From: JAGOVB01 sp964481175
GTDB lineage: Bacteria > Patescibacteriota > Minisyncoccia > Phycocordibacterales > PALSA-1337
Direction of reading: 5' to 3'
Assembly: GCA_964481175.1 (NCBI GenBank)
Contig: CAYZSZ010000005.1
Location: 1 to 47,212, forward strand
DNA length: 47,212 bases
Shown here: piece by piece, positions 16,909-26,185 of the stretch
Numbering within the stretch: position 1 is the first letter of the stretch
Layout of the letters: the number at the start of each line of letters is the position of its first letter
Notes under the pieces: model-generated
Seen by the model: the letters and a program-made list of their open reading frames with translations, nothing else
What the model was told of the DNA's origin: nothing
The model's database searches: none
Position numbers and translations under genes: made by a program

Positions 16909-18021
16909 ATGACTGATAAAACTATACGAAAAGCACTACATATCGTCTGGATTGGAGCCAGTTTTGTAGCCTATCCACTACTTACAGCCCTCAGCAAACG
17001 TGGTGACACCAAAAATATTTTGTGTATGCCCCAGCTTTCTCGAATCGGTGATATCGTCTGCTCAACACCTGTTTTCTATAATATAAAGAAATTTTATCCT
17101 GATTCAAAACTGACAGTTCTCATTTCAAAAAAAGCATTGGGTATAGTAAAAAATAATCCTCGCATCGATAATTTCATCATCGTAGAAGATTATTCTTTTT
17201 TTGGATTGATAAAAAAGCTGAGATCAGAAAGATTTACCTGGTCTATCAACCTTACAGCAACTTCTATCAACACTTGCCTCTCGCTTTGGGCCAGCATACC
17301 GAACCGTGTCAAAACGATCGTCGAGACACCGCCCATTACCGAACGTCTAACTGATTGGATGTCGAATCATCGACTTTTATACAAGAACCATACATACCTT
17401 CCACAGCACCACACACGACTACTCAGCTTTATGGGTATACAAAATCCTGAGGATAAAAAAGAAGTATGGACAACTGCTCTGAGTGAAGAAAAAGTAAATG
17501 CATGGAAAAAAGGATTTGCTAAAAAAAAGATCATCGGGATCAGTATCACTGCTGGAAACAAAATAAAAGAACTCGGTGATGACCGTTTTGAAATCCTAAT
17601 CAAAAAACTTATCGAAATACCAAATGTGATCGTCTGCTGCATCGGCTCACCTGCTGACAATACACGTATCGATGCACTGGTTTCAAAGATCAGCAGCCCT
17701 CTTTTTATAAAAGCTACACATTTTACCTTGGAAGAGTTGCCAGCCCTCATGAAAAGCTTTTCACTCTACATTGCAGTTGATACAGGACCGATCTATATTG
17801 CACACGCTTTAGGAGTACCGCTTATCGACATCATTGGACCAGTGGACCCAACAGAGCAACCACCACAAGATGAAAAAAGTATTCAGATACTACCGCATGG
17901 AAACATCCAACCATCTTCTTTTGTATTTAAAAAGAGAGGTACACCAGATGAGATCCAATCAGCACTACAAGCAACTAGTATCGAAGAAATATTTGCCGCA
18001 TCTGTAAAAATGATTTCTTAA
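16909..18021 (+). CDS. Glycosyltransferase family 9 (heptosyltransferase-like)
   Basis: A 370-residue GT-B enzyme of family GT9. N-terminal domain with MPQLSRIGDIVCSTPVF near 44-60 (the acceptor-side RxGDxxxxTP motif). The C-terminal domain has AVDTGPIYIAHALGVPLIDIIG near 283-304, the donor-binding signature, and FGPxxP-like VDPTEQPP. The family usually transfers heptose from ADP-heptose; whether heptose is made here cannot be seen. Its 3' end overlaps the convergent flippase gene by 47 bases. Confidence 0.87.
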   Translation: MTDKTIRKALHIVWIGASFVAYPLLTALSKRGDTKNILCMPQLSRIGDIVCSTPVFYNIKKFYPDSKLTVLISKKALGIVKNNPRIDNFIIVEDYSFFGLIKKLRSERFTWSINLTATSINTCLSLWASIPNRVKTIVETPPITERLTDWMSNHRLLYKNHTYLPQHHTRLLSFMGIQNPEDKKEVWTTALSEEKVNAWKKGFAKKKIIGISITAGNKIKELGDDRFEILIKKLIEIPNVIVCCIGSPADNTRIDALVSKISSPLFIKATHFTLEELPALMKSFSLYIAVDTGPIYIAHALGVPLIDIIGPVDPTEQPPQDEKSIQILPHGNIQPSSFVFKKRGTPDEIQSALQATSIEEIFAASVKMIS

Positions 18022-19324
18022 TGATCTCTCGATCCTGAGCATTGAAACTAAATATAACTTTGAAGTCAAAATGGAAGCCTCGATCCTGACTCTGGGTGTA
18101 CCAGTAGTTAATAAAAACAAGAATCAGAGGGACAAACACAAACTCGATAGCCAGACCCCACAAACCGACATAGTAGAGACCTGCAGATATAATCACAAGT
18201 GAGCAAATATTTCGGATGATATGTAAAAAGAGTAAATATCTCTGTTTACGTAAGGCAATAATATAATTTCCGATGATAATACCTACAGCAAAGATCGGCA
18301 GGTTAAACAACATAAAGTAAAAATACTGAAGCGAATCATTGTATTTTGAAAAGAATATATGTGTGACTGGCGGGATGACGATACCAGCAATAACCGCCAA
18401 AACAATACCCATAACCGCATAGTATTTGACTCCATATGAAAACATCTTTTTTGAAAGCACACTATCTTTGACCCAAAGCGGAACGAGTGACTGCAATGTA
18501 TTGTTCGGCAATACATCTTGTACTGTCGTAATCATGGTCTCTGCAATAGAGAAAATAGCGACCGCTTCTGTGCTCGCAAATACCTTGATGAGCCACGGCT
18601 TTATCCTAAAAGTGACACGATTAGCAAATTGTCGTGTCACATCCCAGGTCCCATAGGTTAAAAATATATTCCATAGCAAAACCTTTGGTGAGGTTTTGAC
18701 ATGATTCCAAGTAGAATACACTTTGAAGAATTTGAATGAAACGATGATAACACTGATAGCTGAAGAAAAGATAATTGACCAGATCAGCTGCTTCAAACCC
18801 AAGTTACCCTGCAACAAAAAGTAGCCGAGGATAAGGAACTGAACAAATTTTGTAATGGTAGTTCGAAATGCGACAATACCAAACTCAAGCCGCACCAAAC
18901 AAAATGTCCTGATGATCATAAACGCTCCTTCGCTTAAAAATAGAAACGAGATGAGACGCATGTCTTTGATAAAGCTCGTATCATACGCACTAAAGAAATG
19001 AGTCGCGCCAAAAAATACTGTTGCCCAGACACCTATCATGATGATGACTCGGATCAGTGCATACTCGATAAATATTCTTTTTGCATCTGCGATCCTGTTG
19101 TCGCCGATGGCTCTCGATATTTCATTTGATATCAACCCGGAACCAAGATTGAGAAAATCAGAAGGTATACCTGCAAAAGACAAGAGCAGCTGAAATACTC
19201 CGTACTGGTACAGAGAAAGTGAAGTAATCGTAATGAATGTATTTAGCAAGCCGATACCTTTTGATGAGAAGTTCCAAGCCGCCGAGACGGTCTCGCCCTT
19301 TAGAAAAGTGTTCATTACTGACAT
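17975..19324 (-). CDS. Polysaccharide flippase (Wzx/MATE-like)
   Basis: A 449-residue protein with about twelve hydrophobic helices, starting with FLKGETVSAAWNFSSKG and LYQYGVFQLLLS typical of Wzx-type oligosaccharide translocases of the MOP superfamily. It should move the undecaprenyl-linked glycan across the cytoplasmic membrane for the ligase-like protein at 541-2418. Divergent from the GT-C gene at 19371. GATAAT/TAATAT boxes lie 6 to 8 bases before the ATG. An alternative start is M4 (19315). Confidence 0.87.
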   Translation of the reverse strand: MSVMNTFLKGETVSAAWNFSSKGIGLLNTFITITSLSLYQYGVFQLLLSFAGIPSDFLNLGSGLISNEISRAIGDNRIADAKRIFIEYALIRVIIMIGVWATVFFGATHFFSAYDTSFIKDMRLISFLFLSEGAFMIIRTFCLVRLEFGIVAFRTTITKFVQFLILGYFLLQGNLGLKQLIWSIIFSSAISVIIVSFKFFKVYSTWNHVKTSPKVLLWNIFLTYGTWDVTRQFANRVTFRIKPWLIKVFASTEAVAIFSIAETMITTVQDVLPNNTLQSLVPLWVKDSVLSKKMFSYGVKYYAVMGIVLAVIAGIVIPPVTHIFFSKYNDSLQYFYFMLFNLPIFAVGIIIGNYIIALRKQRYLLFLHIIRNICSLVIISAGLYYVGLWGLAIEFVFVPLILVFINYWYTQSQDRGFHFDFKVIFSFNAQDREIIKKSFLQMRQIFLRY

Positions 19325-19330
19325 ATCCTT

Positions 19331-19363
19331 ATATTATCGCATTTATGCAAACTTTGGTATTAT
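19331..19363. promoter_or_regulatory. Divergent -10 boxes for the flippase (minus) and GT-C gene (plus)
   Basis: On the minus strand, TAATAT (19331-19336) and GATAAT (19333-19338) lie 6 and 8 bases before the ATG at 19324. On the plus strand, TATTAT (19358-19363) lies 7 bases before the ATG at 19371. There is no Shine-Dalgarno motif on either side. Confidence 0.5.
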
Positions 19364-19370
19364 TACTGAA

Positions 19371-20945
19371 ATGCAGAAAAAGCATACACTACTACTCATC
19401 GCGGTCATATTGCTAGCTCTTGCTCTACGTATATCTGGGATCGTATACGGCTTACCACTGTGGCTCATCAATGACGAGCCCTCTACTGTACTGGGAGCAC
19501 TCAAAATGATGGAGCTCAAATCAGTTATTCCAGCCCTCCACACTCAGGAGATGTCGTCTGTCCTCTACTATCCACCATATATCTCTTACTTGTATTTGCT
19601 CCCTTTTAGCATCATTGCTGGATTCCAGACTGTGGTACAAGGACTTTCAGTCCCCGAGATCGTTGCCAACCTTTCTCCTTATTTCATTGCTGCGCGTCTT
19701 ATCAGTATCCTGGCCGGACTTATTTCTATTTGGCTTGTATATAAAATCAGCGAAAGCTTATTTGAATCAAAAAAGGCTGCTTTGGTGTCTACTGCTTTTG
19801 CTGCAACCAGCCTCATCAATATTTCACTCTCGATGTCTGCACGGCATTGGATATTTATTTCACTCATTTACAGCCTAGCCTTTTATTTTCTTTTTAGAAA
19901 GAAAAACTATTCTTGGTTTAGTATCATCGCCGCAATCGGGATGGGCATAAGTAGCATTTCTATGTTTTTGTTTGCCCTACTCCCTCTTTGGTATTTTGTA
20001 GTAGAAAAAAAGACCTTGGCAAACCTAAAAAAAGATCTTTCTTCAAAAAAGTTCTGGATTGTTGTTGTCGTTACTGGGCTCATCTCTTTTCTCCCTTCAG
20101 TTTTGTACCCGATGAGCAATGGCTTTATCGTAGATATTACAAGTAGCGCTTCAAAAAGTATCCTCGGGATCATACTTAGTCCATTTAAATTTATTGGATT
20201 ACTAACGAACTCAGAACCAGTCCTGGTTATATCTTTCGTAATCGGTTTTATTGCTTTGTGCATTAAAAATAAAAGACTAGGCCTCACCTTTGGTGCGTTT
20301 ATTTATTTTTATTCAGTTGTGTACTATATCCTTTTCCGTTACGAAAGCAGATTCCTACTCCCGATCTTACCACTCATATACAGCGCCGCTGGCTATGCTT
20401 TTATTTCAGTTTTAAAAAACAAATACTATTTAATTTTATTAGTCATTCCCCTTTGTGCGAGTCTAATGCTTTCATATTTGACTGTACACAATGATTCCCG
20501 AATACACGCTATCAACTGGGTATATGAGAATGCAGACAAAAAGGAAAAGATCCTCACCTACGGATCACAACTACGAATACCGACTACAGCAAGTGCTGTT
20601 GCAGAGCTACGTTCGATCGAACCCAACGCCCTTAGAAAGATCGATACTGCAGAAGAAAAACTAAACAAAGCAAATATTCACAGCCTCAACATATATACAG
20701 TCCAAGACACAGCTTTCCTCGCCAAGCTACCTGACTACGCACGCAAAAATGGGTATACTCTATATGTGATTGAAAAAAGTGATTCGGACATAGGCATTGC
20801 TGCAAATAGTATTCCGCAGCAAAAAGTACTCGCATCTTTTGGTACAAATCCTCGTTACTCTATCGCTACAAGCGAGTTCCCAGGAAGTCTCCGCTCGCTA
20901 TTTAAAACAAGCATGCTTGGCCCCATCATATACATATATCGCTAA
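19371..20945 (+). CDS. GT-C membrane glycosyltransferase (PMT/ArnT-like)
   Basis: A 524-residue polytopic protein. The first helix is followed by an extracytoplasmic loop with NDEP (acidic D35-E36), the catalytic position of GT-C enzymes that use polyprenyl-phosphate sugars. About eleven more hydrophobic segments follow to residue 400, then a soluble C-terminal domain of about 120 residues. A longer reading to 19233 exists but overlaps the flippase gene; the ATG at 19371 has a -10 box 7 bases upstream. Its stop overlaps the start of the polyprenyl-sugar synthase, so the pair makes and uses one donor. Confidence 0.85.
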   Translation: MQKKHTLLLIAVILLALALRISGIVYGLPLWLINDEPSTVLGALKMMELKSVIPALHTQEMSSVLYYPPYISYLYLLPFSIIAGFQTVVQGLSVPEIVANLSPYFIAARLISILAGLISIWLVYKISESLFESKKAALVSTAFAATSLINISLSMSARHWIFISLIYSLAFYFLFRKKNYSWFSIIAAIGMGISSISMFLFALLPLWYFVVEKKTLANLKKDLSSKKFWIVVVVTGLISFLPSVLYPMSNGFIVDITSSASKSILGIILSPFKFIGLLTNSEPVLVISFVIGFIALCIKNKRLGLTFGAFIYFYSVVYYILFRYESRFLLPILPLIYSAAGYAFISVLKNKYYLILLVIPLCASLMLSYLTVHNDSRIHAINWVYENADKKEKILTYGSQLRIPTTASAVAELRSIEPNALRKIDTAEEKLNKANIHSLNIYTVQDTAFLAKLPDYARKNGYTLYVIEKSDSDIGIAANSIPQQKVLASFGTNPRYSIATSEFPGSLRSLFKTSMLGPIIYIYR

Positions 20946-21670
20946 TGAAAATAACTATCATCATACCGACACATAATGAAGGAGAAAGTATCGGCGCACT
21001 TTTGAATGCAGTCTTTGCTGAACTATCAAAGATGACTCAGCACACTTGGAGCATCCTCATTGTCGATGGAAAATCTACTGACAATACTCTCGACATTGTC
21101 CACACCTTCAAAGACGTGCACGTCATATCTGAAAAAGAAAAACGTGGGCTCGGATACGCGTACATAACTGGTATGAACTATGCTATCGACACACTACAGG
21201 CAGATGCATTTTTGGAGTTTGATGGTGATTTTCAGCATGATCCAAAAGATATTCAAAAATTAGTCCGAGCTTTTGATCAGGGATATGAGTACATTATCGG
21301 CTCACGATATGTCGAAGGTGGCACGATCCCTCAGGAATGGCCTTGGTACAGAAAGTTTCTCAGCAATTTTGGTAACCTCATCATCCACTATGGTCTAGGT
21401 ATCAAAACCCACGACAATACCTCAGGATTCAAGATGACCTCAACAAAATTCAAAGACAAACTCCCGCTAAAGCCAGGTGAAGTATTGTCACTCCGCCACG
21501 CGTACAAGATCCACTTTTTATACGCGATGATTTCAGCTGGTGCAAAAACTATAGAAGTACCTATCCATTTCCTCAATCGAAATAAAGGTGTTTCAAAAAG
21601 CACGATCGAAGACATCATCGAATCACTCAAGGTTGTTTACTTGCTCAGATTTAGAAAAAATAAAGATTGA
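20945..21670 (+). CDS. Polyprenyl-phosphate sugar synthase (GT2, DPM1-like)
   Basis: A 241-residue GT-A transferase of the dolichol-phosphate mannose synthase type, charging a polyprenyl phosphate with a sugar. Motifs: IIIPTHNE at 5-12, DGKSTDNT at 41-48, the DxD-like EFDGDFQHDP at 91-100, and IGSRYVEGG with a following RKFLSNFGN. No C-terminal membrane helices, so it is the soluble short form. Starts by TAATG overlap with the GT-C gene. The convergent GtrA gene overlaps its 3' end by 48 bases; GtrA proteins often assist such synthases. Confidence 0.88.
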   Translation: MKITIIIPTHNEGESIGALLNAVFAELSKMTQHTWSILIVDGKSTDNTLDIVHTFKDVHVISEKEKRGLGYAYITGMNYAIDTLQADAFLEFDGDFQHDPKDIQKLVRAFDQGYEYIIGSRYVEGGTIPQEWPWYRKFLSNFGNLIIHYGLGIKTHDNTSGFKMTSTKFKDKLPLKPGEVLSLRHAYKIHFLYAMISAGAKTIEVPIHFLNRNKGVSKSTIEDIIESLKVVYLLRFRKNKD

Positions 21671-22042
21671 GTATATAAAGTAGCTACTAAATGCGAGGAT
21701 ACCGCTCGCGATGATCTGGGCGACGATATAGTGTATGCAGAAATAATCCACAAAAACGTACATAAGTAATGTATTTACTCCGAGATTGGCGACTGATACA
21801 AAGAAATACAGCGTCATCTGTGATTTTACTTTTTCAGTAGAACGATCTTGGAATGTCCAAAACTTTTGTAGAGAGAAACTGACAGAGAATGCGATCAGAA
21901 AAGCGACAACTGCAGCCAGAAGATACCACATATGAGCATATTTCACGAAGATATGTAGCATCGCTAGGTCTACCACCGCCGCAGTTCCACCTGAGACGAT
22001 GTATTTAAAGACCTTTTTGATTATTGCTTGATAAGTATGCAT
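21623..22042 (-). CDS. GtrA-family membrane protein
   Basis: A 139-residue protein with four hydrophobic helices and the family start FKYIVSGGTAAVVDL, plus FSLQKFWTFQDRS between helices 2 and 3. GtrA proteins are proposed flippases for polyprenyl-phosphate sugars. The ATG at 22042 overlaps the upstream methyltransferase gene by 22 bases. It lies at the end of the long minus operon and runs into the GT2 gene from the other side, which fits a joint role. Confidence 0.88.
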   Translation of the reverse strand: MHTYQAIIKKVFKYIVSGGTAAVVDLAMLHIFVKYAHMWYLLAAVVAFLIAFSVSFSLQKFWTFQDRSTEKVKSQMTLYFFVSVANLGVNTLLMYVFVDYFCIHYIVAQIIASGILAFSSYFIYSIFIFSKSEQVNNLE

Positions 22043-22701
22043 TGGCCGACAGTAGTGATGATAGGAACCTCTTTCTTATCTGCAAGAAACTCATCGAGCG
22101 CTTTTTTGACTCCGGGAGTATTTTTGCCCATATAGTCGTCGAACATGATAAAACCGCCTTTCATCAAACGAGGGTAAAAGAAATGTAGCGAATCAAGAGT
22201 AGACTGGTATATATCAACGTCTATATAAACAAAAGAAAACGTCTGATCTTTTGCTGGAGCAGAAGTCTGTGGAAATATCCCTTGGCAAAATACTGCGCGA
22301 TTAACGCCTGCAAATACTTTTTTTACATGATCGATCGAAGTGTCGATAAAATCACCCTCTTTGTGTAAATCGATATCTGGATTTACTTTTGGCATACCTT
22401 CGAATGTATCGAAAACAAAGAATGGCGTTGTCTGCTTTTCTTGTGCATATGCGATGAGTCGTGCAGAGCCCCCACGAAATACACCCACCTGTGCGGTCGC
22501 CCCGCCGAGACGCGCTGCCTGCCGTGCAAACTGCCACAGCATGTACAATCGATCTCGCTCGAGCATGGTGTATGGCTCCACCGCTACTGATGCCTTTTCA
22601 AAATCAGCGTCTTTTGCCCATGCCACAAAGTCAGTACGTACTCCAGTGCGGACGATCTGATATCTGAACTTTGCCAATAGTCTTTTGATTAGTTTTTTCA
22701 T
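22021..22701 (-). CDS. TylF/macrocin-type O-methyltransferase
   Basis: A 226-residue SAM-dependent enzyme of the TylF family, which O-methylates sugars. Visible motifs are QVGVFRGGSA near 71-80 (SAM loop), FDTFEGMPKVN near 96-106 and YIDVDIYQSTLDSL near 158 with a following FDDYMG metal site. Starts by 4-base overlap with the upstream methyltransferase. Likely caps or decorates the glycan. Confidence 0.88.
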   Translation of the reverse strand: MKKLIKRLLAKFRYQIVRTGVRTDFVAWAKDADFEKASVAVEPYTMLERDRLYMLWQFARQAARLGGATAQVGVFRGGSARLIAYAQEKQTTPFFVFDTFEGMPKVNPDIDLHKEGDFIDTSIDHVKKVFAGVNRAVFCQGIFPQTSAPAKDQTFSFVYIDVDIYQSTLDSLHFFYPRLMKGGFIMFDDYMGKNTPGVKKALDEFLADKKEVPIITTVGQCILIKQ

Positions 22702-23291
22702 TTTATTGCGTAGAGGAAGTAACCGTAAGTAGTAGTTTTCTTTTCTGTCTTAAATACTTTGTCCAAAAATTCGCTGACTGGCACTAGGATAAACTTTAAT
22801 TTGTGTTGCAATGGCACAAAGTGGATCATCGCTCTGAAATACCCTCCACATTTCATCATTTCTACCTTTGAAAAATCTTCGAACATAAACTCAAGCGTAT
22901 CATCGAAAAATCTCCAGTAGTCAGGGTATGAACCTTTTCGAGCATGATATGGATAGATCGATGGAACGTAGAGAAACAGCTTGCCTCCAGGCTTTAGAAC
23001 TCGATGCATTTCTTTTACTGCGCGGATCGGGTCTTTTACGTGTTCCAAGACAGAACTACAGATAATAGCGTCTACTGTATCGGTCTGCAGCGGCATATTG
23101 TGTATATCGCCGACCACATCTGCCCCAGTTCTCGAATCGCTATCCATACTTTTGTAATCAGAGTTTTTGAAAAGATCTTTGTATGGGAGTAGCCATTTTT
23201 GGAACCGATCTCCCCCACCGATATCGAGCACTGTCTTTTCTTTACTTAACAAAAGCATCTTCTCATCGAGAAATTGTTGGTATTTTGTCAT
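22698..23291 (-). CDS. Small class I SAM methyltransferase
   Basis: A 197-residue methyltransferase of the Methyltransf_11 type. The SAM loop VLDIGGGDRF is at about 20-29, followed by DVVGDIHNMPLQ near 60 and CSSVLEHVKDP near 77. No extra domains. Located between GT4 and TylF genes, so a glycan or lipid target is probable but not shown. Confidence 0.83.
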   Translation of the reverse strand: MTKYQQFLDEKMLLLSKEKTVLDIGGGDRFQKWLLPYKDLFKNSDYKSMDSDSRTGADVVGDIHNMPLQTDTVDAIICSSVLEHVKDPIRAVKEMHRVLKPGGKLFLYVPSIYPYHARKGSYPDYWRFFDDTLEFMFEDFSKVEMMKCGGYFRAMIHFVPLQHKLKFILVPVSEFLDKVFKTEKKTTTYGYFLYAIK

Positions 23292-23304
23292 AAAATTATA
23301 CTCA

Positions 23305-24372
23305 CTATAGTATCATATTCGCCATATTATCTACAGTTTTCTGAATAGAGAAATCCTGGGCTTTTTCTTTTGCAGCTTTGATCATATTATTTCTTTTTGT
23401 CATATCAGATGAAAGTTCGAGACAGGCTGTAACGATCGCCTGGCGATCATCTGGTGTGATGAGGATGCCGCTTTTTCCATCATCTACTATCTCTGCCAAG
23501 TTGCCCACATTGGTTGTAATGACAGGGATACCAGCCGCCATAGCCTCGACCACTTGGAAAGAAAAGCTTTCAAAATGAGTATTTAAAACAAAGACATCAC
23601 ATGACTGCATTCTCTTTATGAGCGAGCTACGGTCGATCTGTCCCAGCAAAAAGACTCTGTCTGAAACATTGTTTTCTTTTGCTATTTTCTCAAGGTCAGG
23701 ACGAAAAGGACCATCTCCTGCAATATACAGTTTCCACTCAAGCATATCTTTCATAGACTCGATGAGAGCCGCAAAGCCTTTCCATGGGACCAAGCGTCCT
23801 GCAGTAAATATCGTTTTTGATTCGTACCCTTGCACAGTTGGGATAGTACTGAGGTCGATACCATTATAGACGCAGTGGACTTTTTCTGGATTGCGTACCC
23901 ATTTTGCTACAAGATTTCTAAAATATATACTTGGAGCGATGGCACGGTCAGCATGATCTACGACAAACTTCTGGATACTACGGAGAAGCTCGACAGCTGT
24001 GCCGTATTTCTTATTTTGAAAATCATCGATATTTTCTTTTACCCCAAAGCGCTGCACCGACTGTTCCCAGGCATAGTCACCAGGGACACGGATAAAGACT
24101 CTTTTGCCCAATAGTTTCGCAGCGAGGAGCGATGGTAAGCCGACGCTCACTGTGTCTTGAGCAAAAATAAGATCGACATCGTGATGTTGAGAAATAATTT
24201 TAAAGAAAAAACTAATATGTCTAATCAACTTTGGTAGTTTTCGTACCTCACCAAATGAAAGAACGGCTGTCTGTATACCGCGTTTTGGTAACTCTTCAAA
24301 AAGTAGTTTTGAATATGTTGCTGGGCCACCGATATCTGGTGGGTATATACCTGTAGTGATTAGTATTTTCAT
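23305..24372 (-). CDS. Glycosyltransferase family 4
   Basis: A 355-residue GT-B retaining transferase. N-terminal GIYPPDIGGPATYS glycine-rich acceptor loop; the C-terminal domain has FTAGRLVPWKG near 190-200, and NTHFESFSFQVVEAMAAGIPVI near 262-283 with the E-x7-E catalytic/donor motif. Overlaps the upstream GT4 by 4 bases. Sugar specificity not readable from sequence. Confidence 0.9.
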   Translation of the reverse strand: MKILITTGIYPPDIGGPATYSKLLFEELPKRGIQTAVLSFGEVRKLPKLIRHISFFFKIISQHHDVDLIFAQDTVSVGLPSLLAAKLLGKRVFIRVPGDYAWEQSVQRFGVKENIDDFQNKKYGTAVELLRSIQKFVVDHADRAIAPSIYFRNLVAKWVRNPEKVHCVYNGIDLSTIPTVQGYESKTIFTAGRLVPWKGFAALIESMKDMLEWKLYIAGDGPFRPDLEKIAKENNVSDRVFLLGQIDRSSLIKRMQSCDVFVLNTHFESFSFQVVEAMAAGIPVITTNVGNLAEIVDDGKSGILITPDDRQAIVTACLELSSDMTKRNNMIKAAKEKAQDFSIQKTVDNMANMIL

Positions 24373-25364
24373 AGTGTTTTAAACAATTCTACACCCAAAT
24401 TCTTTAGACTGTGTTTGTCGGCAAATATCTGAAGTCTTTTTCTCAACTCATCTTTTTGCTGATCAGAATGCGCTGATACTTTTTGCAATTTTTGTGAGAG
24501 TTCGAGAGTATTTCTGTTTGAAAATATTAGATCATCAGGAATATTCCCTTTTAGATTGTCATTTGATGCGAGGACGATAGCACCACACGCCATCGCTTCA
24601 AATATAGTCTTGTCATACATACCACTCGATGAAAGGTTGATAAAAAACTCGTGAGAAGAATAAATGTCGACTGATTGCTCGAGCAATGCTGCTTTGTGAA
24701 ATGTGACATTTGCACTGGCATCTGCTTTTAGTTTTTCCAAATACTGACTATCTTTTGGTAGTGCGTCACCATATATATCAAAAGAAAGATCAGGATTTTG
24801 TTTTGCCACTTCTACCAATATATCGATATTCTTTGATGGTGCTATCCTACCCCATGACAAAACACTTTTTGGTTTCGCGGGCACAGTTTTTTTGAAAAGA
24901 TTCGTATCTACGCCCACTGGCATGATCTTTGTCTTTGCATATTTTGCTGTATATGAGAATCGAGAGGTGCAAAATACATGCGTACAAAAAGTAGCAGCTA
25001 TATCGGTGATGATTGAGCCTGCGTGATGATTGCGCCACATATATATCTTTTTCTTGAGGAGCTTCCAGATGAGGCCAGCCAAGACAATATACTCCTGGTT
25101 CATATGTACGAAAACTGCATCGTAATTTTTTCTCTCATTCCATACGTATGCGTAAAGATTCTTTATATATGAAAGTCTTGATTGTTTCACTTCTTTTCCC
25201 AAAGAAAGAACTTTTACGTTAGCAGGCAAAGAATGCACGCCTTTGGATAGACAAATCACGATGATACTTTCACAATGTTTTGAAAATTCTTCTACCCAGC
25301 GATGAAAGAAACCTAGTACAGGATCATTTTTATCGATCTTCTGTGTGATGATGAGTAGTCTCAT
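24369..25364 (-). CDS. Glycosyltransferase family 4
   Basis: A 331-residue GT-B enzyme. The donor domain shows VLSWGRIAPSKNIDIL near 172-187 and a divergent acidic motif in SGMYDKTIFEAMACGAIV near 257-274, where the usual first Glu is replaced by Asp. N-terminal domain is short. Linked by 4-base overlaps on both sides. Confidence 0.85.
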   Translation of the reverse strand: MRLLIITQKIDKNDPVLGFFHRWVEEFSKHCESIIVICLSKGVHSLPANVKVLSLGKEVKQSRLSYIKNLYAYVWNERKNYDAVFVHMNQEYIVLAGLIWKLLKKKIYMWRNHHAGSIITDIAATFCTHVFCTSRFSYTAKYAKTKIMPVGVDTNLFKKTVPAKPKSVLSWGRIAPSKNIDILVEVAKQNPDLSFDIYGDALPKDSQYLEKLKADASANVTFHKAALLEQSVDIYSSHEFFINLSSSGMYDKTIFEAMACGAIVLASNDNLKGNIPDDLIFSNRNTLELSQKLQKVSAHSDQQKDELRKRLQIFADKHSLKNLGVELFKTL

Positions 25365-26185
25365 ACTTTGCCATAGACACTCTTGAGCATGGGGAGATCC
25401 TTTTTGCTTGCTTTCAATAGCTCAATATTTTTTGCTTCGAGTGCCTTGAGGACAGCAGTTCCCTTTTTATCTTTAGTTTTTTCGTAGACAGATAGGAATG
25501 CAGCAAAATCTTTTATAAAACATCCTCCACCAGCGCCTCTACCGCTCTTGTGGATCGGGTTTAGATAGTAGTGTGACATCATCGGATCGGCTTTGATCGC
25601 TTCTTTTATCGCATCCCATCCCCCACCATGTTTGATAGAAAGATCGTACAAAATATTTGAAAAGATAATCTGCATATATCCATGCACATTGTGAGCGTAT
25701 TTGATGATCTCTGCTTCTTCGCTTTTGCAGACGAGAGTAAATGGTGCTTTTGGCAAAACTGAAAGAATCTTTTTTGCGATATCTTGATATTCTTTGTTAT
25801 CGACTGGAATACCTACGATATTTCGATCTGGATGGGCAGCATCGTGTGCAGCTGTTGCCTCTACCAAGAACTCTGGTGAGTGTACTATCTTTATTTTAGG
25901 AAACTTTTTCTGCAATGCCACGGTAGTACCTGGGACGATGGTGGACTTGATCACCGCTACTGTTTTTACATTTTTGAGTGCGTCTTCGAGTATAGATACA
26001 TCGAATCCTTTTTTGGTTGTCGGTGTTGGCACTGCAACAAATACTAGATCGCAAGCAGCAATCTTGCTTTTATTTGCCTTGTATTCTGGCTCAATTGAAT
26101 AGCGCACAACATCATAGCCGCGATTTACAAAATCATCCGCATAGTTCTTTCCTACCCATCCCTGTCCGATAAAGCCGATTTTCAT
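25361..26185 (-). CDS. Short UDP-sugar/GDP-mannose dehydrogenase-family protein
   Basis: A 274-residue member of the UDP-glucose/GDP-mannose dehydrogenase family, which oxidises nucleotide sugars to uronic acids in two NAD-dependent steps. The NAD fingerprint GFIGQGWVGKNY is at 3-14, TPTTKKGFDVSIL near 54, and KSTIVPGTT near 80. The catalytic Cys is present in GGGCFIKD near 222. Odd point: usual members have about 420-450 residues; here the C-terminal UDP-binding Rossmann domain is absent. It may be a minimal version, rely on another subunit, or act on a different substrate. Confidence 0.8.
   Translation of the reverse strand: MKIGFIGQGWVGKNYADDFVNRGYDVVRYSIEPEYKANKSKIAACDLVFVAVPTPTTKKGFDVSILEDALKNVKTVAVIKSTIVPGTTVALQKKFPKIKIVHSPEFLVEATAAHDAAHPDRNIVGIPVDNKEYQDIAKKILSVLPKAPFTLVCKSEEAEIIKYAHNVHGYMQIIFSNILYDLSIKHGGGWDAIKEAIKADPMMSHYYLNPIHKSGRGAGGGCFIKDFAAFLSVYEKTKDKKGTAVLKALEAKNIELLKASKKDLPMLKSVYGKV

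Noticed and set aside
19233..19370. Longer start of the GT-C gene
   Set aside because: It would overlap the divergent flippase gene by about 90 bases; the ATG at 19371 starts a clean membrane helix and has a -10 box.
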